In this document: one piece after another, positions 20,832 through 31,256 of the stretch | How positions within the stretch are numbered: position 1 is the stretch's first letter | Layout: every line of letters begins with the position of its first letter | NCBI RefSeq assembly: GCF_019720735.1 | Contig: NZ_CP081302.1 | Span: forward strand, 248,001-312,000 | Direction of reading: 5' to 3' | Source of the DNA: Mycoplasma sp. Ms02 | GTDB taxonomy: Bacteria; Bacillota_I; Bacilli_A; Mycoplasmatales; Metamycoplasmataceae | Length of the DNA stretch: 64,000 nt | Program-made: the position numbers and the translations under genes | The notes under the pieces: model-generated | Seen by the model: only the letters and a program-made list of their open reading frames with translations | The model's database searches: none | Told to the model about the DNA's origin: nothing

Positions 20832-22184
20832 ATGCATACAATTAAGAACATTTTATTAAGAACAAATTATTATGATCAATGATCAGATTTTCAAATTACA
20901 GGATGAGTTGTTTCGAACCGTGGAAACAAAAAAATCCGTTTTTTAAGCATCAATGACGGATCAACTGTGGCTAACTTACAAGTTATTTTTAAGGGTGAAG
21001 CTTTTGATTTTGATTTATTAGATAAAGTTAATAATGGAGCTGCAGTATCGATCAAAGGAACTTTACATGCAACACCTGAAGCTAAACAACCAATTGAAGT
21101 AGTAGCTTCTTCTTTTGAGTTATTAAAAAACACAGAAGATTATCCAATTCAAAACCAAGAGATTTCACTTGAAACATTACGTGAAATACCACACGTTAGA
21201 CATAGAACTAACTTATTAAAGTCAGTAATGTTAATTAGATCGACTCTTGCTCAAGAAGTGCACCGTTATTTTATGGGTAAAGGTTTTTACTACATGAACA
21301 GTCCGATTATTACTTCTAACGATGGAGAAGGAGCAGGTGAAACTTTCAACGTTGATGATTCAAGCAAAGAACCATTTTTTGGTCAAGGTAATAAAGCTAC
21401 ACTAGGTGTTACAGGTCAATTACACGGTGAGTCTTATGCTTTAGGAATGAACAAAATTTATACTTTTGCTCCTACATTTAGGGCTGAACACTCAAATACT
21501 AAAAAACATGCTGCTGAGTTTTGAATGATTGAACCTGAAGTAGCTTTCTATGACTTAAATGATGCAATTAATTTAGCTGATGACATGCTAAAAGTTGTAA
21601 TTAGAAACACAATTGCAAAACACCCGTTTGAATTTAAATACTTAACAGAAAACTACAAATCAGATCTATTACAAAACCTTGAGAAATTTTTAGATAACAA
21701 AGTCGCTGTCCTTGATTATAAGGATGCAATTGCAGAACTTGCTAAAGTTAAAGACCGTTTTGAAGAACAAAATATCGAATTTGGTTTAGATTTGGCAACA
21801 GAACACGAAAGATATCTATCAGAAGAGCTTATAGGTGGACCTGTTGCTGTTATAAACTTCCCTAAATCATTTAAAGCCTTCTACATGCACCAAAACCCAG
21901 ATGGCGAAACTGTGGCATCATTTGACATGCTGGTTCCAGGCATTGGTGAATTAATTGGTGGATCACAACGTGAAGTACGTTATGATAAACTGATTCAAAG
22001 ACTAGAAGAATTAAATATTGACAAAGAAGATCTAAAGTGATACACAGATCTTAGAAAATTTGGAGATGCAGGTTCTTCAGGGTTCGGAATTGGTTTTGAA
22101 AGACTTGTTATGTATGTAACAGGAATTGATAACATCAGAGACGCAATTCCTTACCCACGTACAGTAGGAAACATCAGAATGTAG
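20832..22184 (+). CDS. asnS: Asparaginyl-tRNA synthetase
   Basis: Charges tRNA-Asn with asparagine; class II synthetase, 450 aa. The N-terminal OB-fold anticodon-binding domain (about residues 15-110) includes [23 protein letters not shown]. Motif 2 and the catalytic core show [79 protein letters not shown], and motif 3 [12 protein letters not shown]. Two or more TGA-Trp codons split it in the standard code. It has its own promoter and no obvious operon partner. Confidence 0.97.
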
Positions 22185-22319
22185 CATTCTGAAAATTTTT
22201 TGCAGATAACTAAAAATAATTTAAAATATATATGTTATAGAATCTGTAATATTTGTTTCTAAATATGTGATTTTATACTTTCAATTGAAATTAAGTAAAA
22301 CTTATATAAGGAGAATAAC

Positions 22320-23072
22320 ATGCTTAAGAAAAAAGTTGCAGTTCTAGTATTAGCAGGTCTAGTTGCTGGTGCTGCTGTATCAGCTGCTATCGTAGTTCCA
22401 ACAGTTGTTGCTTCAAAAAACGCACAACAAAATAAACTACAAGCAGAAAACGACCGTTTATCAAACAGAAATGAAACATTATTAAAAGAACAAGAAGCTT
22501 TAGCTAACAAAAACGCATCATTAAGAGATGAGTTAAATACAGCTACATCAGAAGCTTCAAAAGCACGTGCACAAAGAGAAGAAGCTGCTAAAGTTGCTCA
22601 AGCAAAAATTGCTGAATTAGAAGCTAAAGTTGCTGAATTAGAAGCTGCTTCTGCACAACCAGCAGAAGAAAAATCAGCTGAAGAAAAACAAGCTGAAAGC
22701 GAATTAGTTGCAAAACTAAAAAGAGAAATCTCAGAACTTGAAGAACAAGTAAAAAACCTACGTAGAAACGCTGCTGCTCAATGAGGAGCACCAGCTGAAA
22801 AAGCTGCTGAAGCTGAAGAAAGACCTGAAGTTGCAGAACAAAACGCATCTGAAGGTGGAGAAGCTGCTGCTGCTGCTGAAGGTGGAGAAGCTGCTGCTGC
22901 TGAAGGTGGAGAAGCTGCTGCTGCTGAAGGTGGAGAAGCTGCTGCTGCTGAAGGTGGAGAAGCTGCTGCTGCTGAAGGTGGAGAAGCTGCTGCTGCTGAA
23001 GGTGGAGAAGCTGCTGCTGCTGAAGGTGGAGAAGCTGCTGCTGCTGAAGGTGGAGAAGCTGCTGCTGCCTAA
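22320..23072 (+). CDS. Membrane-anchored coiled-coil surface protein with Glu-Gly-Gly-Glu-Ala repeats
   Basis: A 250-aa protein. An N-terminal hydrophobic signal-anchor (about residues 5-30, VAVLVLAGLVAGAAVSAAIV) has no lipobox Cys. A Gln/Glu/Lys/Ala coiled coil follows (about residues 38-155). The C-terminus is nine EGGEAAAA repeats encoded by a 24-base tandem unit; the first unit carries one extra Ala. AAGGAG precedes the ATG. The layout (anchor, stalk, low-complexity repeat tail) suggests an exposed, size-variable surface protein. The family is not recognised. Confidence 0.8.
22851..23069 (+). repeat. Nine 24-bp tandem repeats in the surface-protein gene
   Basis: Unit GAAGGTGGAGAAGCTGCTGC plus TGCT, nine copies starting at 22851, 22878, 22902, 22926, 22950, 22974, 22998, 23022 and 23046. 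Copies are essentially identical at base level, so they are young and prone to gain or loss of units in frame. Confidence 0.95.
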
Positions 23073-23094
23073 TCTCTTATTATATAAGACTAAC

Positions 23095-23121
23095 AAAATT
23101 CGGGATTTCCGAATTTTTTTG
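23095..23121 (+). terminator. Terminator of the repeat surface-protein gene
   Basis: Stem AAAATTCGG / CCGAATTTT with loop GATTT and a long T-run. Confidence 0.92.
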
Positions 23122-23191
23122 TTTATTTTTTTTCTATATTCTACTAATTTGTAGTAAAATCTATACATATTACAAAAAAGGAATATGAGAA

Positions 23192-24940
23192 ATGAATATT
23201 AACTATTTAAAATTTTTAAATAAGATTGAACTTAAAAGAATTAACACATATGTGATTGCTTTAATCTTATTTATATTTAACTTATCAATATTTGTTATTA
23301 GTAAATCTAGTGGTTTGAGCTCTATATGATTTTCAATCTCTTGATTTGCCACTTTATTATTAACATTAATATTAGCTTCGCTAAAATTTGTCAAAATTTT
23401 AAGCGAATTAGAAAGCGAAGGTTTAGACTTATTAGTTTTATCTAAACCTATCGCAAGAAAAAGGGTTATAGCATCCAAAATTGGATGATTAACATTATTT
23501 GGGTTTGTATGATCTGTTTTTGCAACCCTTACGTTTATATTCACTATAGTTGCAGGAGATATTGCAATTACAAACTTGATATGAGTTTTTGTGGCAGTTT
23601 TTTTATGCTACTTAATTTTTGGATCTATTGCTTCTTTAGTTGCCTACAAATTTAGCCAAAAATTATCTACAATTATCCCAATTAGTATTTTTATACCCCT
23701 AACTTTTGGTGGTGCAATTATTTCAAGCACATCTACTTCTGAATTAACTGAAATGACAAATACAATTTCAAGACAGTCAAAAAATACAAAGTCAGGTATT
23801 GAATCAGACACTAACGGATTCTTCCTAAATAAAGAAAAAAGTCCACTGTATTTGATGCCAAATGGTTATGAAAATAACAAGTTCAAAGATTTTCAAAATG
23901 AATATTTAGAAGAAGCAACAAAGGCAAGCAACAGTGGAGCCAAAAAATGACAAACTTACTCATCTTGAGCAGTTCCGTATCAAATGTTTAACCTTGTTGA
24001 TTCACAATTTAAAGGTTTAAAAGATGTTTTAGCTGCACTTCAAGCTAACGAATCTAAAGTAATCTATAACCCAGTAAACACTTCACTTAATTACCACTAC
24101 GAACTAAGAGAAGCACAAAATCTTCTAAAAGTTAACGTAAGTAAAGTTGAAGGTACTGAGCTTTTAAAATATGTAGTACCAAACACGCTAAAAAATAGCT
24201 CGGTCATTGATGGTCTTGTAAACACAAACATCATTTATGCTAGAAAAGGGGCAAGCGACTTCAATCTAAATTTCCCAGAAGATTCTTATGGTTATGCTAA
24301 CCCTAATAATTTAGTTGGTGAAATTCAATGATCTAAACTTGCTAGCTTACTTTCAGATTCAAACTTTGCTCTTTGAGCTCAAGAAGTCTTAGATGGGTTT
24401 GAAACAAAAGATAAATCAGCACAAGAAATCAAAAACGATTTTCTCAACTTAATTTCAACGAAAACAGAAACAGAAGGAGTTTACCTTCAAGGAGCTAACC
24501 CAGAATCTCCTATATCAGATGATGCTATTAAAACCAAATATGTAAAAAATCAAACAGAACAAAAAGTTTACATCGCAACAGCTTTAATTCACTACGCTTA
24601 CTTTGCTCAATATAACGACATTATAAAGTCACTTATCACTAATGACAATAACGTTATCCAGTCGCAACCATTAACTATATCAATTGATGGATATGACTAC
24701 CAAATAGGCGGATATGAAAAATACGTAGTAAAACAAAAAGTCGAAAATGATGAGATTAAAGTAAGATATGAACTTACAGAAAGTCAAAACAACTTATTCT
24801 ATTTAATGGATGAAGTTAAAGAATTTGCTCCTACATCTAAAGTTGTAAACCATGAACTACAAACACTGTTGTGATTAACTATCGCCTTAGTTTTAGTGTT
24901 TGCTAACTTCTCTCTATACACAAGAAAGGATTACCGTTAA
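23192..24940 (+). CDS. ABC-2-type transporter permease with a large extracellular domain
   Basis: A 582-aa membrane protein, first gene of a five-gene operon. Helices near residues 14-35, 42-65, 90-118, 125-150 and 160-185, then a large polar region of about 370 residues, and a last helix at about 560-578 (LLWLTIALVLVFANFSLYT). The stretch ELESEGLDLLVLSKPIARK before helix 3 is typical of ABC-2 permeases. The ATPase gene begins one base after its stop. I chose ATG 23192. The cargo is unknown. The outer domain may contact the three lipoproteins encoded downstream. Confidence 0.8.
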
Positions 24941-24941
24941 T

Positions 24942-25649
24942 ATGAGTCAACAAATACTAGTTTTAAATAAATTCTCAAAGATTTACGATAAAGGTAAAAC
25001 AGGTGTTTTTGATGCGTCGTTCACAGTTAAAAAAGGCGACTTTCATGCCTTCATTGGTGAAAACGGAGCAGGTAAAACCACAATCATCAAGTCGGTAATC
25101 GGAGCATACACACAATTTGAAGGAGAGATTTTAATTAATAGCATAAGTAACCGTAACCCTAAATCTAGGCAAGGTTTAGGTTACGTTCCAGAAGTTGCCC
25201 TTTTTCCTAAAAACGTAACAACATTTAATTACTTATTATCGCTAGGTATGCTTTCAGGAATTTCTAAAGATAGCTGTATTCAAAAAATTGATCACTTCTT
25301 AGAAAAACTACAAATTACAAACTTAAAAAATAAGTATCCAACAAATTTCTCTTCAGGTCAAAAAAAGAAAGTGTTACTAATCCAAGCACTATTATGTGAC
25401 CCAGAAATTATTGTTCTTGATGAACCAGCATCAAACTTAGATGTTAGCGCTAGGTTTGAACTATTCTCAATTTTGGAAGATTTAAATAAACAAGGAATTA
25501 CAATATTTATCAGTTCGCACATTTTGAGTGAAATTGATAAATATGCAAACTCATTAACATTAATTCACAAAGGTCAAGTTTTATACAACGGTAAAAAATA
25601 CAATACTTTGGAGAATATTTTCTATGAAAAAGTACTTGAAAGTAACTAG
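24942..25649 (+). CDS. ABC transporter ATP-binding protein
   Basis: A 235-aa ATPase. Walker A is IGENGAGKTT, Q-loop region LGYVPEVALFPKN, signature FSSGQKKKVLL, Walker B EIIVLDEPASNLD, and the H-loop FISSHILSEI. The signature FSSGQ replaces LSGGQ but is a common variant in ABC-2 exporters. It partners the permease encoded just upstream and energises export or surface assembly. Its stop codon overlaps the start of the first lipoprotein gene by 26 bases. Confidence 0.93.
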   Translation: MSQQILVLNKFSKIYDKGKTGVFDASFTVKKGDFHAFIGENGAGKTTIIKSVIGAYTQFEGEILINSISNRNPKSRQGLGYVPEVALFPKNVTTFNYLLSLGMLSGISKDSCIQKIDHFLEKLQITNLKNKYPTNFSSGQKKKVLLIQALLCDPEIIVLDEPASNLDVSARFELFSILEDLNKQGITIFISSHILSEIDKYANSLTLIHKGQVLYNGKKYNTLENIFYEKVLESN

Positions 25650-26550
25650 TGTTTTACTAGCCCTTAGCCCTGCCTTTGCTTTTGTGTCGTGTGCAAATGC
25701 CCAAGAAACTAAGCAAGAAGTTAAATTCAAAAAAAACGAAAAGGTCGAACATTTTCTTTTCGAAAAATTGGAGTATGATCAAAAACAAAAAACCGATTAC
25801 TTAAATCTCTTAAAACAATTTGACAGCACTATAAAAACAGAGCTAGAGATTTCACTAATTTGATTTCCGATGTTTAAAACAGATACAAACGAAAATATTG
25901 ACGTTCGTAAGTCGTTTTACGATGCTAAAAAGTTTATCAACAAAACCTTGAGCGAAAACTGATATTGATATCTTCAAAATCTTAATAATTTAAAATTTGT
26001 TTTAACATCTTATGGCGATAACTACTCACAAAATGGATATGATGAAATCTACAAAAACCAAAATGCTTGAGTGTTGAATCAAAAAATTGATTTAGATTTA
26101 AACAACTATATCGAAATACCAGTTGCACTTAGACAAAGTTCTAACAATGAACTACAAAGTTTAAAAGCTATCTATTTAAAGGATAAAAAAAACAATATTG
26201 CTTTAAAACTTTATTTATACAATTTTAATAACAAAACGCAGATTTTAATATACCCTGAACTATTTAGCTTTGAAGGTCAAGATTTTGCAACGTTTGCTCA
26301 AAATCTTGAAAGTGAAACGAAAAAACAATGAGAACAAGCCTTTACAAAGGAACAAGAATACCAAGAGAGTCTTGGCTCGTACACAGAAGAGTCTCGAGAA
26401 CTTTTAGATAAGACTTTTAGTGATACAAATTTTCTAAAATTTCTTAACGGTAATTCAGCAACTCAAGCAACTTTTGCAGCTGTGGAAGCGTTAAATGCAA
26501 ACTCAGAAACAAAAATTCATCGTTACAGATTGGTAGGTATAAATGAATAA
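25624..26550 (+). CDS. Lipoprotein 1 of the ABC exporter operon
   Basis: A 308-aa predicted lipoprotein: signal peptide MKKYLKVTSVLLALSPAFAF with lipobox FVSC, so the Cys would be lipidated. The body is polar and charged. The motif SENWYWYLQNLNNLKFVLTSYG corresponds to QNWLFILQNIDKAYG and QNWLWVLFHVDKLKY in the next two lipoproteins, so the three are diverged paralogues. The start overlaps the ATPase gene and the end overlaps the next gene by 8 bases. Function is unknown. Confidence 0.8.
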
Positions 26551-27412
26551 ACTAATTTTTGCATTCCCTTTATTACTTTCAGGTTTAAGCTTAACAGCTT
26601 GTTTTAATGCTCCTTACAAAACACAGAGCAATCAAAAACTTGCTGAAATTGCTAAGAAAAACACCGATGCAATCGCTTCACAAGACCAAGAAAAAGTAAA
26701 GACTACAAATAATATTATCAATCTAATCTTAAATAAAGCATTTAAGGGTGACACCAACGCGATTGATGCTTATAAAGAAGCTCAAAAAGATGCTTCCTTG
26801 CTTGAAAAGTGAAAGAAGCTTTCAGCTAAATTAGAGAAATCTAGCGAACCATTTTATCGTTCAGACTTACAAGAGTTTTACAATCAAAACTGATTATTCA
26901 TTTTGCAAAACATTGATAAAGCATACGGAAGGTATGAGTCATGATACTTTCTAGAACCAGCGATGTTAATCACAACTAATGAATACCCACAAGGTATCAA
27001 ACATAGTGATGAGTATTTAAATTCGCTACCAATTTTAAGCGAGAAACAAAAAGCAGAATATAACTATTATCCTGCTAATAACTATTGAGATGAACTTAAA
27101 ACAGGAGAAGAAAGTTCTGAGCTATTAGACGCAACTGTTTTCTACTTGAAAAAAGGTAAAATAATCCTTCGTTTTGAAATCCAAAACGAAAATGAAGACC
27201 CCGAAATGCATATGACAATACAAGGAATCTATTTCAAGGATGCAAAAACCGAAGTATCCATTTCACTTTTTAATAACCTTTATCACAATGCTGTATTACA
27301 TTCAAATGATATTAGACCATTCAGAGAATTTGAAGTTGATTTAATCAAAAATAAGCGTTATGGTCAGCCTGCAACAGTGTTGTTGCTAATGAGAGGTGCA
27401 AATGAAAATTAA
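26543..27412 (+). CDS. Lipoprotein 2 of the ABC exporter operon
   Basis: A 289-aa predicted lipoprotein with signal MNKLIFAFPLLLSGLSL and lipobox LTAC. It shares the QNW...NIDK block with lipoproteins 1 and 3. Four or more TGA-Trp codons. It overlaps both neighbours by a few bases, which indicates translational coupling in one transcript with the permease and ATPase. No enzymatic motif is visible. Confidence 0.8.
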
Positions 27413-28277
27413 AACCTTGTTGAGCATTGGATCGCTTAGTATACTGCCTTTAGTTTTTATGTCTTGTTCACAGCAAGTGGGATCTAAACAAGAATTAAAA
27501 AGAGAGATTCAGCCATTTTTCAAACTAAAAGCAACAGATAGCTTATCTTGAGATAATTTCTTAAAACAAAAACCAATTGTTTACTTACTAGATAGTCTCT
27601 TTGATAATCAAGAAGCAAGGAATGACTACATTCAACAACAAATGGAACTTGATGAACAAAACTCACTAAAAGAACTAAAACAAGCATTGGTTTTTGCCAA
27701 CGGAATCACAACTTCATATGGTCACTCAGGAGGATTATTCTCACCTCAACCTACTGCAGCTAAAGAATCAAAGAAAATTTTACAAGATCAGTATTTAAAG
27801 CAAAACTGATTATGAGTTTTATTCCACGTTGATAAATTGAAGTATTTCTATTACCCAACATTAGATCTCTTTTCTTCAAGCTCATCAAACTATGATCTCG
27901 AAAACAAAGAACAAAGTTTACTTTCTGGATCATTCGTACAAAGCCCTTCCAACAAAATTCAGAATTTTGGTTCGCAAGTATATAACTCTGAAGAAGATGA
28001 ATATGAAGAAAATATCTTTTTAGAACTAGCTAACGGAACAATACTAAATGCACAGATCAAACAAGATTTCTATGACGAGAAAAAAGTAATACAATTAAGC
28101 AGTTATATTTTCCAATTCACTAACCCTGAAAAAAATCCATTCTCAATTGATCAGTGAATTAATCAAACTAAAAGCTTTTTAGACAAATCGGCAAATAACG
28201 TGAAAACGATCGCTTTTAACGACGCTTACGGTGGAGCACCTAAACGTTTCACTCTAATAGACGTGAAGGCAAAATAA
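27402..28277 (+). CDS. Lipoprotein 3 of the ABC exporter operon
   Basis: A 291-aa predicted lipoprotein: signal MKIKTLLSIGSLSILPLVF with lipobox FMSC. The block LKQNWLWVLFHVDKLKYF matches the two preceding lipoproteins. GAGAGG precedes the ATG, inside the previous gene. It is the last gene of the operon. The function is unknown; substrate capture or surface-complex assembly with the ABC exporter is inferred. Confidence 0.8.
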
Positions 28278-28301
28278 AAACTACCAACAGGTAGTTTTTT
28301 T
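28278..28301 (+). terminator. Terminator of the ABC exporter operon
   Basis: Stem AAACTACC / GGTAGTTT with an AACA loop and T7. Confidence 0.92.
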
Positions 28302-28355
28302 GTTGATTTTGGGTTTAAAGTGCTCACTTCTCCAAATAGCACTATCCAAAATTAA

Positions 28356-28754
28356 CTATTTTTTACTTTTTAATGATTGGTTTAATTCTTTAAGTTCTGC
28401 AAGGATTAATTGATCTGTAGATGGAGCTGCAGGAGCTGCTTCGACTACTGGTTTTTTAGATTCACGGTAGTGAACGATCATGAAGTATCCAACTAATAGA
28501 ACGAATAATAGGAATGTAACGATTACAAAGTTTAGAACTGTTCCAAGGAATTTTCCAATTTTCATTCCGTAAACTGCTCATTTTTCTAATTCTTGTGATC
28601 CCATTGCGTTTGCAATAGCACTCATGATAATGTCGTTTGCTAAAGATGCAACAACAGCGTTAAATACAGTTCCTAATAATAAACCAATCGCTAATAATAA
28701 CATGTTTCCTTTTTTAAGGAAATTATTAGCACTTTTTACTGATTTTTTAAACAT
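28356..28754 (-). CDS. mscL: Large-conductance mechanosensitive channel
   Basis: A 132-aa channel that opens under membrane tension to protect against osmotic shock, useful in a cell without a wall. It shows the MscL order: NFLKKGNMLLLAIGLLLGTVFNAVVASLANDIIM (helix 1, pore-lining Gly/Ala pattern), WAVYGMKIGKFLGTVLNFVIVTFLLFVLLV (helix 2), then a short coiled C-terminal tail. A TATAAT box (28762-28767 on this strand) lies 7 bases before the ATG and no ribosome binding site exists, so the mRNA is probably leaderless. Confidence 0.93.
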
Positions 28755-28774
28755 AGTCTATATTATAGCAGAAA

Positions 28775-29854
28775 TTAAATTTTGAACAAACTTCTTTTTT
28801 GGAGGGTGTCTTCAGAAATGAAGCTCTTGTAATAGGCTTCATTCATAATGATTCCTAGATATAAAAAGTAAGTGTAAAAACCAATGAAAAGTGATAAAAA
28901 CATAAATATTCCGATTGGTCCATATTGTCCAAAAGATGCAAAACGCGCTATAACTCCAAGCAATAACAGCAAGCTTCAGCAAGGAACACTTGCGATAATT
29001 ACTCCAATTTTGACATCTTGTATTCTCAATTTAAAGGAAGGTGTGAACTTGTACATTAAAAACATACCAAGTGTAACAAAAGGTATTGATAAAACTGCAA
29101 TAATAGCAAATTGCTTAGTACTATCTTCAATCACCAATGATACACCTTCATTTACTAGTGAAATCGAATGGGTCGATTTGGAAATCAAAAATGCAAAAAC
29201 AGTCCAAAAACTTAAGTACACCGAAATCGCACAAACAACGAAAAAACCTTTAAGACGGTTACCGATGCTTGTTCCTGTGTATTTATGTTTATAAATAATG
29301 TTTTGAGATGAAATTAATTTTCCATAACCGTTGCTTGAAAACCAAATTGCTGACAAACAAAGGAAAAACAAAGACGAACCCCCAAGGGCTGAAGACTTTT
29401 GTGTGTCTTCGATTTGCTGCGTTATCGCCTGAATTCCTGGAATAATTGTTGGCAGTATTATATCTAATAAAAACTTATGAATTGGACCAATAAATGAAAA
29501 GACATTAAGGAAAAGATAGCTAATCATCACAATTGGAACAAAAGATAAGATAAAGTACATCGTGTTAGATGAAGGCATGAATGCAAATTCGCGCGATGCA
29601 AACCTTTCATAAGCACGATCAATCATCTCGTTTGATTTGGTTTTCTGTTTACGATATTTATTAAAAATGGTTGTAATAATCAAGAACTTGATAAAGGTCT
29701 TTAAAAGTACTTCGATAGGATTAAAATTCAGAAGTGGTTTTCAAATTATGTTGTGATAGAACTTGTCTTTTTTTATGTCTCTTTTGAGAGTAAGAGATAC
29801 TCTTTTGTGTTTACGAAAGTATTTCTTATAAGAGTTATTTTTTTGATAAAACAT
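28775..29854 (-). CDS. YihY/BrkB-family inner membrane protein
   Basis: A 359-aa polytopic membrane protein. About six helices lie in residues 90-330, with the YihY-type sequences SSALGGSSLFFLCLSAIWFSSNGYGKLI and FTPSFKLRIQDVKIGVIIAS (equivalent to the family motif before its next helix). The N-terminal 60 residues are basic. The ATG at 29854 lies inside the end of gatB and the genes overlap by 20 bases; an internal TTG at 29683 would truncate it. Function in the family is unclear; the old name ribonuclease BN is not supported. Confidence 0.8.
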
Positions 29855-31256
29855 CTTTTGCGATTGAATCTGCAACAACAGGCGAAATTTGACCACCTGA
29901 TATTTTCATTAAGTGTCCTAAAATCATTTTCAGAACTCTTTCTGGACGCTCTTTGTACTCCGTAACACTTTCTGGCTTAATTTCTAGATATTTTTCAATT
30001 TCAGATGTAATTAAAACAGGATCAATAATTTGAGCTAAATTATGTTGATCAACTAGGTCTTTAACTTCTCCGTTAAAATCTGGAAGAAGGCTGATTAGTT
30101 TTTTGAGTGATTTACCTGATATCACTTCCTGATCAAGAAGTTCAAGAGCACTTTTAATATGTTCAGGTTTTACATTTAGGTCATACGCATTTTTTGACTG
30201 TGCGTTAGCCATAGAAACCAATTCTGCAAAAAATACTTTTGATAATTTTTCACGATCTGAGTATTGAATTGAATCAAAATATTTTGATAACTCAATATCA
30301 TTTAATAAACTTTTTACATAAATCGGATTGATTTTTTCTGATTCGTATCTTGCTTTTTTAGCCTTTGGCATTTCAGGAAGCTCTACAGAAGAAATAAATT
30401 CTGGAGAAAGCTTAATGAAGGGAATATTTGGTTCTGGAAAATATTTGTAATCTGCAGTTCCTGTTTTAACACGCATTGTTACAGTTTGATTGCTTTGATC
30501 ATCAAAACGTTTAGTCTCCTGTAAAATTGCTTCACCTTTTAGTAGTTTGGTTGTTTGTAATTCTATTTCATACTCAATTGCTTTTTTAATGTTGCTTAAA
30601 GAGTTCATGTTTTTTATTTCAACTTTAGTCCCGAAGTAATTAGTACCTTTTGGTCTTAGTGAAATATTAATATCTGCACGAAGCGAACCTTGCTCTAATT
30701 TAGCATTAGAAATACCTAATGTCAAAACCGTTCTTCTGATTGCATCAACATATGCATAAGCTTCATCAGCAGAATGAATTGTTGGGTGAGAAACAATCTC
30801 AATTAACGGAACACCTGCACGATTGTAGTCGATTTTTGTCCCTTCGTCGCTGTGGTGTTGACGGGCAGTATCTTCTTCTAAGTGGATTCTTTCGATTTCA
30901 ATTTCTTTTGTTGAATCATCAGGTAATGTAATTTCGATTTTTCCGTTTGAACCGATTGGTCTAAAAAACTGGGTAATTTGGTATCCTTTTGGTAAATCTG
31001 GGTAGAAGTAATTTTTACGATCGAAATGCAGTTCATCATCGATTTTCATATCAAGCGCTTTGGCAAGAGCAACACCAGATTTAACAGCTTGTTTATTAAC
31101 TAATGGTAAAGTACCTGGATAAGCAAGGTCGATGTGGTGCGCTTTTGTATTTGGATTTGCTTCAAAATCAATTCCAGCAGGAGAAAACATTTTTGTTTTT
31201 GTTGAAAGTTCAACGTGAATTTCAATTCCAATGATAACGTCAAAATTATTTTTCAT
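29835..31256 (-). CDS. gatB: Aspartyl/glutamyl-tRNA amidotransferase subunit B
   Basis: A 473-aa subunit of GatCAB, which amidates Glu-tRNA-Gln (or Asp-tRNA-Asn) using ammonia from GatA. Recognised by IGIEIHVELST, HIDLAYPGTLPLVN, DRKNYFYPDLPKGYQITQF, RIHLEEDTA, DYNRAGVPLIEIVS, SLRADINISLRPKG and the tail domain ending in GGQISPVVADSIAKDVLS. The second of two adjacent ATGs (31256) has GGAGG at a normal distance, so I prefer it to 31259 or 31268. The start lies inside the end of gatA. Confidence 0.96.
   Translation of the reverse strand: MKNNFDVIIGIEIHVELSTKTKMFSPAGIDFEANPNTKAHHIDLAYPGTLPLVNKQAVKSGVALAKALDMKIDDELHFDRKNYFYPDLPKGYQITQFFRPIGSNGKIEITLPDDSTKEIEIERIHLEEDTARQHHSDEGTKIDYNRAGVPLIEIVSHPTIHSADEAYAYVDAIRRTVLTLGISNAKLEQGSLRADINISLRPKGTNYFGTKVEIKNMNSLSNIKKAIEYEIELQTTKLLKGEAILQETKRFDDQSNQTVTMRVKTGTADYKYFPEPNIPFIKLSPEFISSVELPEMPKAKKARYESEKINPIYVKSLLNDIELSKYFDSIQYSDREKLSKVFFAELVSMANAQSKNAYDLNVKPEHIKSALELLDQEVISGKSLKKLISLLPDFNGEVKDLVDQHNLAQIIDPVLITSEIEKYLEIKPESVTEYKERPERVLKMILGHLMKISGGQISPVVADSIAKDVLSKK

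Noticed and set aside
22758-23168. Minus-strand Ser/Phe-rich ORF over the surface-protein repeats
   Set aside because: It is the antisense shadow of the 24-bp repeat tract; the plus frame has a ribosome site and signal anchor.
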